Assembly: GCA_033816765.1 (NCBI GenBank)
Contig: CM066297.1
Coordinates: 248,001 to 312,000 of the forward strand
DNA: 64,000 nt
Origin: Nothopassalora personata
Taxonomy: Eukaryota; Ascomycota; Dothideomycetes; Mycosphaerellales; Mycosphaerellaceae
Reading direction: 5' to 3'
The position numbers and the translations under genes are program-made. Below the pieces are notes generated by a model. The model worked only from the letters and a program-made list of their open reading frames with translations. It ran no database searches and had not been told where the DNA came from. Shown here one piece after another: positions 10,466-22,412 of the stretch (its first letter is position 1; each line of letters begins with the position of its first letter).

Positions 10466-10690
10466 CCTGCATAACCTGCATAACCTGCATAACCTGCATG
10501 ACCTGCATAACCTGCATAACCTGCATAACCTGCATAACCTGCATAACCTGCATAACTTGCATAACTTGCATAACCTGCATAACCTGCATAATCTGTATAG
10601 CCTGCATAGCCTGCATAGCCTGCATAGCCTGCACAACCTGCATCAGATGCACAAGATGTATAACCTGCATAACCTGCATGACTTGCATGA
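10466..10690. repeat. 9-bp minisatellite (cctgcataa), about 25 units
   Basis: A tandem array of cctgcataa with substitutions (tagcctgca, aacttgcat) accumulating toward the right end. It is open in several frames on both strands and yields artificial repeat peptides, which I do not treat as genes. It lies immediately upstream of STE24. Confidence 0.95.
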
Positions 10691-11523
10691 TGGTCAGACC
10701 GGCTTCGAGCTAGGGCTGCTGCTGCATCTGGACAAGCTGTTCTGTTTCGTCCCATCTAGCTCACCAACGACAGCAACAATCCTCATGCCTTCATGCACCT
10801 CTACACAACACCACCAACCAAGCACCATGCTGCATATCCCCTCAACTTGAAGAATGTCACAGGCGGCACTGCCTCTTCTGACGATCCCGCCATTTCACCA
10901 GCACCGATAATTGCATCCGATGTTCCGCCACAAGACGGTGAATATGAAAAAGGCCGCACTCATTGACCACACCACCCAAAGCAATTACGTCGCCATGTCC
11001 GGCCGCCAAGTCTCATGGCTCTTGGGATCATGTCTCACACTTCTTGGCCGCCGCAGAAGGACCGCACCTCGTGGCTTGCCGACGGCTGTGAGGCTGTTTC
11101 TCTTCGGCGCTAGAAGCCTCAAGCGGAGACCCCCGCTTCGCCCTGCTTTGTAGTTCCGCCAAGGTACGCAGTGCTTGCAGCAGTAGCTCCAGGAACTACT
11201 TCCAGAAGCTCCACGGAATCAGAGCTCTAGCTCATCGACTGGTTCATTCGAGCCATGCGTGGAAGCATGATTTCAGTGTCAATGAACTTTCGCGCTGTCA
11301 CAACCAGAGTCGGCCCGCAACGTGCAGAACGCCACCATCTCTGCCGGCAAGATGGTCATGTGCCTGCAGGACACGCTTGCACGTTAGACTGGGAGGGGTA
11401 GATCGTTAGTAGCTCTAGCGAGGCCAAGGGCGTTGGCGCGAGAATAAGTGCTACGCGTAGGCCGCGAGCAAGAAAAATTCGAGAGTAGGTTGCGGTTGTC
11501 ATTTCGTTGCTTCCGGTCCCAAG
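10691..11523. other. Intergenic with coding-like scraps
   Basis: Lies upstream of both STE24 and the invertase. From about 10794 a frame reads MHLYTTPPTKHHAAYPLNL and goes on for about 60 codons to a stop, and a second frame near 10980 reads SNYVAMSGRQVSWLLGS. They look like coding sequence, but I could not connect or identify them. They may be a gene relic; no feature is claimed. Confidence 0.3.
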
Positions 11524-13394
11524 ATGCAGCTCAAGAAAGTACTCACGGCGGCAGCATTGCTTGCTGACCATGCTGCAGCAGACGTCACCGCCAACCCGAC
11601 GTCGACATACTATGCACCAGGCGTACCAACAGATGCGCCGATCCCGGGGAATTACACCAGCTACCTGAGGCCCAGAGTTCACTTCTCGCCTCCACGATAC
11701 TTTATGAATGGTAAAGTCCTTCCATAAAGATCGCATGGGCTGTGCTAATCCGATCCAGACCCGAATGGCCTGCACAGAGGAGCTGATGGCACATGGCATC
11801 TCTATTACCAGTACAACCCAATCACTCCAGTGGCCGGCAACCAGGTTCGTCCATTGGATGTATTGATGAACTATGGTCACTGACCATGCCCAGCACTGGG
11901 GACATGCTACCTCAAAAGACCTGTACACCTGGGAGAACCAGAAGATTCCATTCTTCCCACCAAACAACTACACCGTCAGTAAAGCACGTCAAAACGCCTG
12001 TACCTCTTCTTGACAAGCAGCAGTACATCTTCAGTGGATCCGCCGTAGTCGACGTAAACAACACATCCGGATTCTTCCCAGATCAAGATAACGGTGTTGT
12101 AGCGATCTACACTCTGGCAGAGTACCCCGGTGGCGTGCAGGGAGTGCAGTACCAGGCAATCGCATACAGCAAAGACGACGGCTACACCTTCGAGTCCTAC
12201 GAGGGCAACCCTGTACTCGATCTCAACTCGACACAATTCAGGGACCCATACGTGGTCTGGGACGCGACGCATGAGCAATGGGTTATGACGATTGCTTATG
12301 CGGCCGAGTTCACAATCGGAGTCTACACATCCACCAACCTGAAAGAGTGGACACACGCCTCGAACTTCACGAAGCACGGATATCTCGGCGTGCAGTACGA
12401 ATGCCCAAACCTCCTCCAGATGCCGATGGAAGGTCAAGACGAGCCAGTCTGGGTCCTGTTCTTATCCCTCAACCCAGGTGGCCCACGCGGTGGTAGTGTG
12501 ACGCAGTACTTTGCAGGCGACTTCAACGGCACCCACTTCACGCCCTATGACTCCGGAACCCGCCTCACAGACTTCGGCAAAGACAACTACGCCGCCCAGT
12601 TCTTCAACGGCATTCCCCGCAACGAACCTCAAATCGCTCTCGGCTGGGCCTCAAACTGGCAATACACCCAGCTCGTCCCGACAGGTCTCCTCGAGAATGG
12701 ACAGTACCGCAGTGCTCTGACCGTCCCCCGTTCCTATCACCTCACCAACATCTCAGCACGAGGCTACGACCTGATTTCCGAGGTCCACAACATCAGCGCC
12801 GTCGTCGATCAGGAACTCGCCTACGAAAGCAACCTCGGCAACGGCACCGTCCTCGCAGACTTCGGCGAACTCGAGGCCGGAGCAATCTACTTTGAAGCGA
12901 ACCTCACAGGTCTCACCGTCTCGACCCTCCGCGGCACCGCAAACTTCACAATCTCATCCTCCGTCTCCGGCGAGTACATTCGCGGGGGCATTAATGCAGC
13001 CGGCAGCCCAGGAATCTGGGTCGATCACAGCAACATCCGTGGTTTCGACAACCCTTACTTCAACGATAAGTTCAGTGAGGAAGGTCTCTTTACTCCGGCC
13101 ATGGTGCCGGAATCTGGTCTTGCCAAGAGCAATTCGTCTTTCAACTTGGGCGTTATTGTCGACCGTTCGATTCTGGAAGTGTACCTGAACGGCGGACAGG
13201 TTGCGGGGACTTTTAGCTTTTTCCCGACGGCGGCGCTGGATACGGTGGCGATCAGGTTTGGAAATGTACCAGAGGGAGTCACGAGTGCGGCGAGTGTGTG
13301 GGGACTTAGGGATACGTGGGCGCAGCAGGCCAATGCTAATGGGACGGTTGTGGGAAACACGACTGAGACCGTGGGCAGCATGAAGATGTTTTAG
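11524..13394 (+). CDS. Secreted GH32 beta-fructofuranosidase (invertase-type), four exons
   Basis: Hydrolyses the fructosyl bond of sucrose or fructans. Exons 11524-11710, 11759-11844, 11894-11974 and about 12018-13394 give about 576 aa; the last acceptor is ambiguous among three AGs spaced 3 nt apart (12017, 12020, 12023), all in frame. The N-terminus is a signal peptide ([19 protein letters not shown]). The nucleophile motif MNDPNG spans the first junction at residues 61-66. FSGSAVV, the RDP motif (about residue 193) and the acid/base YEC motif (about 245) follow, then a beta-sandwich C-terminal half with many N-glycosylation sequons. All three GH32 catalytic carboxylates are present, so an active secreted enzyme is expected. 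The preference between sucrose and fructan cannot be decided from the sequence. Confidence 0.94.
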
Positions 13395-13976
13395 ACGGTG
13401 AAAAGATGAGATAGAAGTGTGGAACGGGCTACCTCCAGCTTCATGTCGGCTTTCGGATACCGAGGCAGATATTGCGACTTCTCGCTCGTCCCTTGGAGTC
13501 TCACTTCCCTTGGGACAACATACCTGTGACGAAATCCACTACAGCAAAATGATACTGCACACCGCTCAGCGGAAGGGTCTGAAAAAGCTGGTCAAGAAGG
13601 CTCCAATGACTTCCGTGAAAACAGCAGAGATCCAGCTGTATCTGCAGGCGGCAGTGAATGCCTGAACGATCTGCTGCGAGCAGTCTTATCTCGAGTTCAA
13701 AGAGCTGAGTTAAAGGCGCCCTGTGGGACCTACCTCGTCGTGGTGCACAAGAGCGGCGCTCGTCTTTAATGAGATGAAAATTTCAGCGCACAAGATCATG
13801 CGCGTCGAAAGTGGCCGAAATCGAAAAGTCTTGCCATAATGCTCGAGATCACTGTCGCTACAAATGCCGAACTGCTCGCTTGAACGCATCAATGCCACCG
13901 TCCATCATTCTAATGCAGCATGACACCGAAAGTTCTGTCTCAATTACGCAACACACCGCCACACCTTCGAGGCCCT
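13395..13976. other. Convergent intergenic spacer
   Basis: Lies between the 3' ends of the invertase (+) and the PQ-loop gene (-). It should hold both terminator/polyadenylation regions. No supported coding sequence was seen. Confidence 0.5.
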
Positions 13977-15179
13977 CTAGTGCTCGATCGGTTGCTCCCC
14001 TGCAGGACCTGTGCTCCGTGCGTCTGACAGTAAAGGCCTACGCTCGTCAATCGTAATGTTCGAAAAGCGATGCGTACGAGCAGTGTTCGAAGGTGCCCGA
14101 TGGTCCTCATCCGGTGCTACGTTGGAGAATCGTGTTGCTCGAGAGTGATTCGATGCACTGCGTCCCCGTTGCGAAAATGATTTCCAGATGCTGAAGCGGT
14201 CGTGGACTTCGCTTGGGCTGACACTCGGACGTCGGTCCTTGTCTTCTGGCGTTTTACCGCGGTCTCGGTAGGCATAGATCACGCCGAAGCCGATGAGAAC
14301 CAGCTTCATCAGGCCGACAAGGACATAGACGATCCAGGCGCTCCAGCCTGTCCAGCCGACTCGGAGCATCATGTTGACTGCGAAGAGCCATGTGTACTAA
14401 CAGGATGAACGTCAGTGTGTTTGCCGACGGAGACTTGGGACTGCAAAAGCTTACAGGCACTTGAAGAATGAGCCCGACCAGACTGAGACTGCCCAAATGT
14501 CCCAGATGCCAAGTCGTGTAGACCTGAGGTACCCACTGAATAGCTGCCAGCACAGTGACAGCAACACCAAGTATGTCCGCCCATGTCTGCGCAACCCATG
14601 GAAAGCGATGCAAGACAACAGCGCAAACGAGCAGAACCGCAAACGCGAACCCACATGTGATCAGCAGTACAGTCCAAGCCCGTCGTGCCCGTCGGAAAGT
14701 CCGGTCCGGTCCAGATATCGAAGGTCGACGCCCCTTGATCTCTGCATCTGCTTCCTCCTCCGCGTAGTACACGTACATGAGCAGAACGATCCAGAAACAG
14801 ACAATGCCAAAGATGACCTGGATCATGGCCAGGAGGCTGGCCAAGCAAGCAAACCGTGTGTTGGTCCGGCAGCAGCCCATGTCCACCGCGCTTGACGGGA
14901 GCATCATGATGTTTCCAACGGCGCAGACGCCTGATATAGATCCGATAAGGATGTAAAGTGTTGATAGTCCTTCAGCGGATTGGCGGATGGCTATGCGAGC
15001 CCATTGTGGTATCCAGCAGATGAACAGCCATGCCATCAAACAGCTTGGACATGTCATGTCAGTGATACTTGGACATGGTGTGAGATGATTCCAGCTCACC
15101 AGGACCACACAAATTGTGTTATAGATGGATCGGCAAGGTGTTCGCACTGCTCCGGCCGGAACATTGTGTTGAACTCCAT
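13977..15179 (-). CDS. PQ-loop repeat multi-pass membrane protein, three exons
   Basis: Exons 15100-15179, 14455-15043 and 13977-14396 give 362 aa; introns are 56 and 58 nt with clear GT-AG ends. Two PQ-loop signatures are visible, CWIPQWARI and QWVPQVYTTW, each next to hydrophobic helices, for about seven membrane segments in total. A hydrophilic loop (AEEEADAEIKGRRPS) separates the two halves, and the last about 100 residues are a Ser/Arg-rich cytosolic tail. The PQ-loop family includes vacuolar/lysosomal amino-acid exporters (Ypq, cystinosin, PQLC2) and SWEET-like proteins, so a small-molecule transporter of the vacuole or endomembranes is likely. The substrate is unknown. Confidence 0.85.
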
Positions 15180-17313
15180 GATTGCGCCCTCGCAATGCTG
15201 CCCTCCTGTATCGATGAGCCCGTGATAGATATATCACTCTCTGCGGGCAAGTGCAGCTTCGATGGAAAAAGTTCGAAGTGAGACCGCGCGCGCGAAATTG
15301 AAGCTGAAGCTCGCACCTCCAGTCCTGCCGTGTCTCGAGGCGAATGTTGAGGTTCCTGCATTCAGCACATCAGAAGTGCGTCACCGCTGCCATCTTAGCA
15401 CCTTCGCATGTGCGAAGCGCCTGGCGATATTTTACACGGCATGAAGTCTAGACTCCGCATGCTGGCGCCTGTCGCTTGCGTGACGTCCGTACAGTAGACA
15501 GTTGGTATATCAGTCTTGAGCTTTGCGCTAAAAGCGAGTGTGTCGGTGAAAGGGTCTGCATGGAGATGTTATCGTTGCCGCCCTAGCTTTTTGACCTTGA
15601 AGTTCAGGCATTCCGCTACGGTCCTACAACGATCGCATGACTCTGAAACAAATATCGATCGAAAGGGCGTGGTCTATTCCACAGAATGCCCCGAGATCGT
15701 TCCTATCCCGACCTAATAGCTGCGAAGGCGCATCATGGTTGCAACTTCGACGTTCGATAGCACGAGCGAATTTCTTGCTTATGCCCACGCTTTTGACAAA
15801 TGGCTCTGTCGCACAGCATGACGGCGACTGTCATCACATCGCCGGCGACGTGACGCCGAAGCCATCACTCTTCAGCATAGTCTTTCTCTGTTGTGTCTGT
15901 AAACACTCGCGTGTCATCCACCGCCTGTCATATCTTTCGGCGTTTCCTGGGAATGGCACCGATTGAAGCACGTAGAGCCTCTTGTCGGCGCCGGAGGTCA
16001 GCAATTCTGGGATCGGTCTCTTATGTTGATTGAGCCAACCATCGGAGGATCTCGCCGACAGAGTGTCCAGTACGGAGCACCACCAGAGTACAGAATTGGG
16101 GCAGGATCTTTCCGGGCATACGAATCCGTATGTGCCAAAGAGCACCGTCGACCGTGCACGTTCTGTGGTGCAACAGACCATTGCCAATCCATTTGAAGCC
16201 TGGGCCAACAGTCTCGATCATGTCCAACAGTGCGACTCAGATCTGATTATTGTGCCGCTGGTCTGGCGGAGACCATGAAACAAGACTTGCTGCATTCTTT
16301 CCGGGGGTCTCATGGCGTCACTCGGCAACGAGTAGAGATCTTCGCGCGGAATGGTTGTCAGATTAAAGCAAGAATCCGCAATCGACATATCTTGATCTAA
16401 GACAGGATGATGCCCATCTCAATGCTTGCAACGATCTGCGCTTTTGCTTCGGCTGCTTCCGCTCAACATGTACCAAGGGATAAAAGGCGGACGTACTATG
16501 TGCGTGTGACTGTCATGACTGACAGTCAAAGGCCTTCGCTGCTTGATCCTCGCTAACTGCGACGTCTCTGAGCAAAAGTGTCTACGAGACAACTACACTC
16601 CATTAGAGTGCACCCCAACAAGACCGTGCAATGTACAAGGCAATGGGTGGTCAATAGCCCACGGACCTGAACCAGCCGTCTCAATGGCCATGTCCACTAA
16701 CATTCGCAGTACCCCCGATCCAGTGAGCGGCAGTGCGAACTGCTGATGAGACTGGCTCGTGGACTGGAAAGTCTGTAAGATGACGCTTCTGTAGCTGCTG
16801 TGGGCTGTGAAGCAGCTACAGCGTTAATCGATGTGAGTTCCTTGACAGCAGCGTAAGACGTGCTTCGCGCCTCGCATGTATGACTCCTATGATTGTGCTG
16901 CTGTTTCAGGGTGGGCGAAGTACGAACCGGCCAGCGAACTCTCATCGGCAGACCATTGAACCATGAAATTGAGCATCACTGCGCGGAGTTTGATGGTCAA
17001 TGTAGGTCAGACAACATGTTCAGCTGAGTAAAGATAACATATTGGGTCGAGTGAATGGTCGAGATGAGGTTCAAAGGAAGGAGGCCATTTGAGTTGGAGG
17101 TTTTATGGCTGGCCAACCGCACTCGGCCCGACTTCCGAACGATATATCGTCTCTTACGACCACCCGACCTCGAGCCGACCCATATATGCCACACAAGTCC
17201 CCATCGTGTTGAGCTTCAGCGGCATGGATGTGCCTGATACGTACTGATTACCAACTGGCAGAATTCGATGAGATCCACGTAATTGACGTTCATTGCACGC
17301 GGCCCACGCGATC
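15180..17313. other. Long intergenic region, no supported gene
   Basis: About 2.1 kb between divergently oriented genes. Only short overlapping frames occur, with no motif, no signal peptide and no splice chain that I could support. Part is the promoter region of the PQ-loop gene and of the F-box-like gene. Confidence 0.4.
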
Positions 17314-18468
17314 ATGTCTGACCTCGACCTGCCGCCCATCTCGAGACTATCAGAAGAGCTCGTCGCCATCATTGTGGACTACATTCTTGATCAGCGTGGA
17401 GATGCCGAAGGCCGTGATCTAAGAAGTATCAAATCTCTCAGGCTGACCCACGCACGATTTGCACGTTCGACCTCAACAGAGCGTGCACTTTACAGCAAAA
17501 TCTGCCTGTCAGCCAGACATTCGCGGCGTGACCTACGGGCGTTTATGGGCATAGCGTCATCCGTCAAGGCCATCTCGTTTGAAGCGATGCATTGCGTGCC
17601 CCTGGAAGGACTCCAAGATGATCCTCTTGATCCTGGGTACTGGAGGCGGCAGACAACTTTCTGGGCAGCAGCACAAGAGTACGTGAGCAGTGGCAGAGCG
17701 GAGAGCGATTGGGTGGAGGTCCTTCGTGCTGCTAGTAATTTGGCGACAGTGTCTCTCCTCGCGCCGCAACGCCCACTCGTCAGAAGACGTGCTGCTCCGG
17801 AAAGAGCTGAGACGGTACCCGGGAAAGGTGAGCTGCTACCACTTGCGCTCAAGTGTTTGTCAAGAGCAGGCACGAAGCCTCGTAGTTTATTACTCCACGA
17901 GACTGATGCAGTCTCATACATTGGCTGGTGCAATAAGCAAGACTGGGCCATGGTCGATCTATCAACTATGGAAAACCTCAACTTCGGGCTGCAGAATGAT
18001 GCAACCCAAGTCCTATCGATGTGTGCAACGTCTCTCAAATGCTTGAAGATTGGGCCAATTCGCAGAATGTTCTTTCCGCTTGGCCAGTTTGCTGTTCTCC
18101 CAGCTCTGGAAGACCTGTCACTCCAGGAGGTATGGATCGACCCAATCGAGTTTGCCATCAGCATTGGGAAGTGCAGCAAGCTCGTCCGACTATCGTTTCA
18201 CCAAGTACAACTCACTGGTAGACAATTTCTTCGCGACTGGCGTCCAATCTTTGACGCCATCAGATCACACCACAATCGTATGGACTTTAGCTTCACTGGC
18301 TCCCTCACCATTATCGAGAAGGATACATTGGCGATAAATCACCACACTTCGCGAGCACCTGCGGAAAGATCACACAATACTGTAGATGACTACGTTGCGT
18401 ATGAGATTGAAAGGTACATGTCGAACGCTGGAGAATGGGTCTTGAAAGAGTATGAAGGACTGCTTTGA
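17314..18468 (+). CDS. F-box-like protein with leucine-rich C-terminal region
   Basis: A single-exon protein of 384 aa from the ATG at 17314 (MSDLDLPP). Residues 7-60 resemble the fungal F-box-like start: ISRLSEELVAIIVDYI, then LRSIKSLRLTHARFARSTS. The remainder has the sporadic leucine-rich segments of this class, for example LKCLKIGPIRRMFFPLGQF and LPALEDLSLQEVWIDP. Such proteins are usually annotated as F-box or hypothetical and are thought to bind Skp1 and recruit substrates to SCF ubiquitin ligases. An upstream in-frame ATG at 17293 adds only seven residues. The frame is long and clean and looks functional. The target is unknown. Confidence 0.72.
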   Translation: MSDLDLPPISRLSEELVAIIVDYILDQRGDAEGRDLRSIKSLRLTHARFARSTSTERALYSKICLSARHSRRDLRAFMGIASSVKAISFEAMHCVPLEGLQDDPLDPGYWRRQTTFWAAAQEYVSSGRAESDWVEVLRAASNLATVSLLAPQRPLVRRRAAPERAETVPGKGELLPLALKCLSRAGTKPRSLLLHETDAVSYIGWCNKQDWAMVDLSTMENLNFGLQNDATQVLSMCATSLKCLKIGPIRRMFFPLGQFAVLPALEDLSLQEVWIDPIEFAISIGKCSKLVRLSFHQVQLTGRQFLRDWRPIFDAIRSHHNRMDFSFTGSLTIIEKDTLAINHHTSRAPAERSHNTVDDYVAYEIERYMSNAGEWVLKEYEGLL

Positions 18469-18712
18469 TGCACTTGCAACGCTGCCATCCTTTCGTCTCG
18501 CAAGAACAAGCCTTTCCTGGGCTACCAAAACATCTGTTTGGCCTTCACGATACTGCATAGACCGCACGCATACGTTGTCTTGGCCTTTGTTGCCAATGAA
18601 CAGCTTTGATGCGCAGCAAACATCGCCCTACGCCTATAGGTGGTCAGAATTGACGGCTCTTCTCGAACAGCGCATTCCTCTCAACTGGCTCAAGATCAAA
18701 GAACAGGACCAG

Positions 18713-19775
18713 ATGTCAGCGCTCTATGAAGAACCGCAGGCGGCAGGGGCTGCAAATCTCGCGGCACTGGCGCGCCTTCCAGCAGGATATAAGCATTTTT
18801 TGCACAACATTGCAGCGTGAGTAACGTATATTACCTTGATCGCAGAATAGGCTGACTTTGGGCAGTCTCAAGGACGATTCGGAGTCTTCGGACTTCGTCA
18901 TCAAAAGTGGCCGCCGAGAGTTCAAAGTGCACACGTATGTGATTGCGCAGCACTGTGATACCTCCGAGAACGTGTTCAAGCCCGGCTTCAAGGTATTTAC
19001 TACTGTTGAAGCTCTATCATACCACAGCTGACGGCCCGGACAGGAAAGCGTCGACAAAATTTGGGACTGGACCGATTACGACGAACCCGACGAGATCGAG
19101 GCCGAATCTGAGGCTGCGGAGAAGATCGTGGGGTTCTTCTATCGCTTCCAATACGATGCCGACCCATATAATCTCGACGTCCACGCTCGTGTTTACGCCT
19201 TCGCAGACAGCCATTTCATGTACGATCTCAAGCACTACGCTGAAGAGCAATTCGAAGCGGCCGCCAGCAGACTATTTCGTATGGTCCTCGACTATCCAGC
19301 AACGCACTACAATGGCCCATACTGGCACCAGCTCCCAGAACCAGCCAGTAATGCTCCAGCAGGCCAGCTCAACTTCCTCAATATGCGCATGCACACCAAC
19401 CAGGCCTTCATCCAGCGGCCCGTGTCAGTTGCTCCATTGATTTACACAGACAGCGCCTCTGAGACCGCCCGGATCAAAGGTGGAGACATCGACGGCTCGG
19501 CTTTCTTCGACGTCATTCCCTACATCTACAAGAAGAGCCTCGAGTCCAGAGGACTCCGCAGATCGGTCGTGAAGGTCTGGAACAGCCTCACTGCGCATCA
19601 GAAGGTAATTTTGGGCAGAGACCGGTGGCCACAGCTCTTGAACGACGTCCCGGATCTGACGTTGGACTTGATCGTGGGTTATGGAGATGAGCCCGTCACG
19701 AAGACTTGGTGTGATCCGCGACCAACCTCTGTCGATCCACTCCTTGGGGGAGCTGGCAGAAGCTTGGCTATGTGA
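18713..19775 (+). CDS. BTB/POZ-domain protein, three exons
   Basis: Exons 18713-18816, 18866-18992 and 19044-19775 give 320 aa with introns of 49 and 51 nt. Residues about 35-130 form a BTB-like domain: SSDFVIKSGRREFKVHTYVIA, a strongly acidic insert, then VGFFYRFQYDADPYNLDVHARVYAFADSHFMYDLKHYAEEQF. This last part is the typical fungal BTB ending, in which the domain leads into helices that track the protein's age or oligomeric state. BTB proteins dimerise and many act as substrate adaptors for cullin-3 ligases. It lies 245 bp behind the F-box-like gene on the same strand. The acidic insert where other members have a conserved helix is unusual. Confidence 0.8.
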
Positions 19776-21062
19776 GATCAAGGCGGACCGTGTCTCTGTA
19801 TTGGGGAAAGCGTGGTGAGGAATGAAGTGGTTGACTTGTAGCATCGCGATACTGATCTTGGTCCTGAAAGACTGTCTACTGTACATCGAGTTTCCTGAAG
19901 ATGTCTCAGCAGCCAGCCACAGATGAGAAGCGCAAACCTCAATATTAATGTCAAAACTGAAATCGAGAGAAGGGTAACAACGATAGTCCCCGATTTGACG
20001 AACACGTCGTGAAGTGAAGAAAATTATCGAATCCTTTATCCACGGCCTCCTCATTCAGCCCTCTCCCAGCACGGCAAAGCTTTGACGCGCAGAGGTACCA
20101 TCGCACCATGACACCAATCACACCAAGAACCACTGTCGAGTGCACTCAGATGACTATCGCATATACACTTTACCTCCTACTTTTGCCACGTTCCAAAATT
20201 TGACCATCTAAACACCTTTACGTGCTTCCTCTTGCGATGGAGGAAGGTAAGGGTATACTTTCTCACCTAAAATGCTGCCCTTGGACGAGTCATCGTTGGC
20301 TCAATGGTATGGTCGTTGACCGCAAAAAGCTGTATACAGTACACGAATCCGAGCCGTCGGTTCGTTTCCGCTGTGACTAAGATCCTGACGGAGTCTTGCG
20401 GAAAGTCCGGCGCAGATCGTTGAGATGATGGTGACTCGTTCCTTTTGCTTCTTACACGACATAGCCACTGCGGTGCATGCAAGCGTCCAGCTGCATGGCT
20501 ATCCCTCGCTTTGGTCGCACCGATCATGTTTGTGAGATGGAGCAAGTGCATGTGTTTGAAGTTTTTTGTGATATCATTTGCTGCATAAGCCATACTATGC
20601 TAGCTTCAGTAGAGACCGTCATTGAGGAAAAGAGAGAAATCATTTCCATCCATCGTACGCACCAGCCCATTCATCTCAGACCAGTAGCTCGAGTTATAGG
20701 GCAGCGATCAGCCGACCCAACCATCACACACATTCGCTTCGCACCAAGCAAAAACTCGCTAGTAAGAGCAACACGCAAAGGGGTAGTATAGTCATCAGCC
20801 GGGAGGACCAGGGGAGGCTGCGATAAAGAAACAAGTCGCTGCATTCTTCCTCTTGCAGGGTTCAAAGAGCTATGGGTGCTGAGCTCTAATTTCTGCCGAA
20901 GAGTCTGTGAATGTTCCGATGTTGTTCTTTCTGTCTCCGTCCGTTAAAACGTGATCATGCTACCGTGCCCACCCAGTCAGAGAGAGTGAGAAAGATGCAT
21001 CAGCACTGATCGCTTCCACGCACACCAACGCCCGCGATGACCGGTAAAACACTTGGAACTGC
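19776..21062. other. Intergenic, no supported gene
   Basis: About 1.3 kb between the 3' ends of the BTB gene (+) and the 14-3-3 gene (-). Short open frames only. A tRNA-like A-box/B-box pair near 20298-20365 was examined and rejected. Confidence 0.4.
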
Positions 21063-22412
21063 TTAAGCCGCTGGCTTTGTCTCCTCGGTGGCGGCCGCGG
21101 CTGGAGCCTCTGATGCTGGATCTGCGGCCTTGGTCTCCTCGGCCTTGGCCTCGCCGGCCGCAGCATCTGGCTCGGCGCCATCTGAGGAAGTCCAGAGGGT
21201 GAGGTTGTCGCGGAGAAGTTGCATGATGAGAGTGCTGTCGCGGTAGGACTCCTCGGACAAGCTGTCAAGCTCGGCAATGGCGTCGTCGAAAGCCTGCTTG
21301 GCAAGGTGGCATGCACGGTCAGGCGAGTTCAGGATCTCGTAGTAGAAGACCGAGAAGTTGAGCGCGAGGCCGAGACGGATTGGGTGGGTTGGGGTGAGCT
21401 CAGTTTGAGCGACATTGGTGGCGTTCTAAGAGACACATCAGCTACAGTCACCACATATTCACGAATTCGACACACCTTGTAGGCTTCGTGGGCAGCAGTT
21501 GCGGCAGTCTTGCGCTTCTCGCCGCTAGCGAACTCGGCAAGGTAGCGGTGATAGTCACCCTTCCTTTTAGTCACGTTATCAGCATGTCTTTCGGCGCGAT
21601 GGAATGTTGCCCCGATATCACACTGCCAAAGGTGTACGCACATCTTGTGGTAGAAGACCTTGCTCTCGCCAGTCTCCGCCTTGGGAATGAGGCTGTCATC
21701 GAGAACGTCGAGCACATCTTGGCAGACCTTCTCGAGCTCGGTCTCGATCTTCTGGCGGTAGTCGCGGATGATGCCGACGTGCTTGTCCAAGCCCTTGGCC
21801 TCCTCCTTCTGCTCGATGCTGGAGATGATGCGCCACGAGGCACGACGCGTTCCGACGACGTTCTTGTAGGCTACCGAGAGGAGGTTACGCTCGTCGACAG
21901 TCAATTCGCCGCCGATCTGGGTTCGCGTGTCAGTCGAGAGTTCAGTCGATGCGGGTCGTGTGAGCGGTCCGGAGCTCGTGCGATATCGCGACGTGGGCTG
22001 GGAGCTTATCTGGGGCACAGCATACCTTTGCGACTTCCTATATCACATGTTAGCGGTTCATCTTTGCAATGCTGCCAGCACTGCTGCGGCTCACCTTCAT
22101 GTATCCAACCATCTCTGCATCGCAAGTTAGCAGGTGTCGCCCCAGAGATCACGCGAAGGTGACGTGACGTACCATCGTAGCGCTCAGCTTGCTCACACAG
22201 CCGTGCGAGGAAGGTCTTGCTGTTGTGGACGTCAGTGTATGGCCCAGAAGCCGTCGCGATGGCGTTCTCGACGGTACCTTTCGCGCTGTGAGAGTCATGT
22301 GTCAGCCAAGTACACAGAAGAACAGCACCCGTGGTTGAGGGGTTTCTTTGAGGCATTTGCAGGCTGCGCATTGGCAGAGGGAGGGGCAGGATGGGCGTAC
22401 CTCAGTGGCCAT
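21063..22412 (-). CDS. BMH1: 14-3-3 protein, eight exons including an 8-nt microexon
   Basis: Phosphoserine/threonine-binding dimeric adaptor. Exons 22401-22412, 22278-22285, 22173-22219, 22095-22114, 22026-22037, 21642-21916, 21476-21563 and 21063-21425 sum to 274 codons plus stop and all stay in frame. The protein starts [14 protein letters not shown] and continues [19 protein letters not shown]. Conserved 14-3-3 blocks follow: [47 protein letters not shown] and [20 protein letters not shown], with the expected Lys/Arg phosphate-binding residues. The C-terminal tail is Ala/Glu rich, as in other fungal 14-3-3 proteins. The 8-nt exon is required to restore the RES before KTFLAR. All introns have GT-AG ends. 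The symbol follows yeast; one of the two yeast paralogues cannot be singled out. Confidence 0.96.

Noticed and set aside
10288..10850. Long repeat peptides (AGYAGY, LHNLHN, CITCIT, MQVMQV) in four frames
   Set aside because: They are the six-frame translations of the 9-bp minisatellite; a 9-bp period keeps every stop-free frame open.
20291..20372. tRNA-like signal: TGGCTCAATGG (A-box) followed by GGTTCGTTTC (B-box) on the plus strand
   Set aside because: The boxes are 62 bp apart, the acceptor stem can be paired only by shifting it away from the A-box, and no D-stem or anticodon stem of normal geometry forms.
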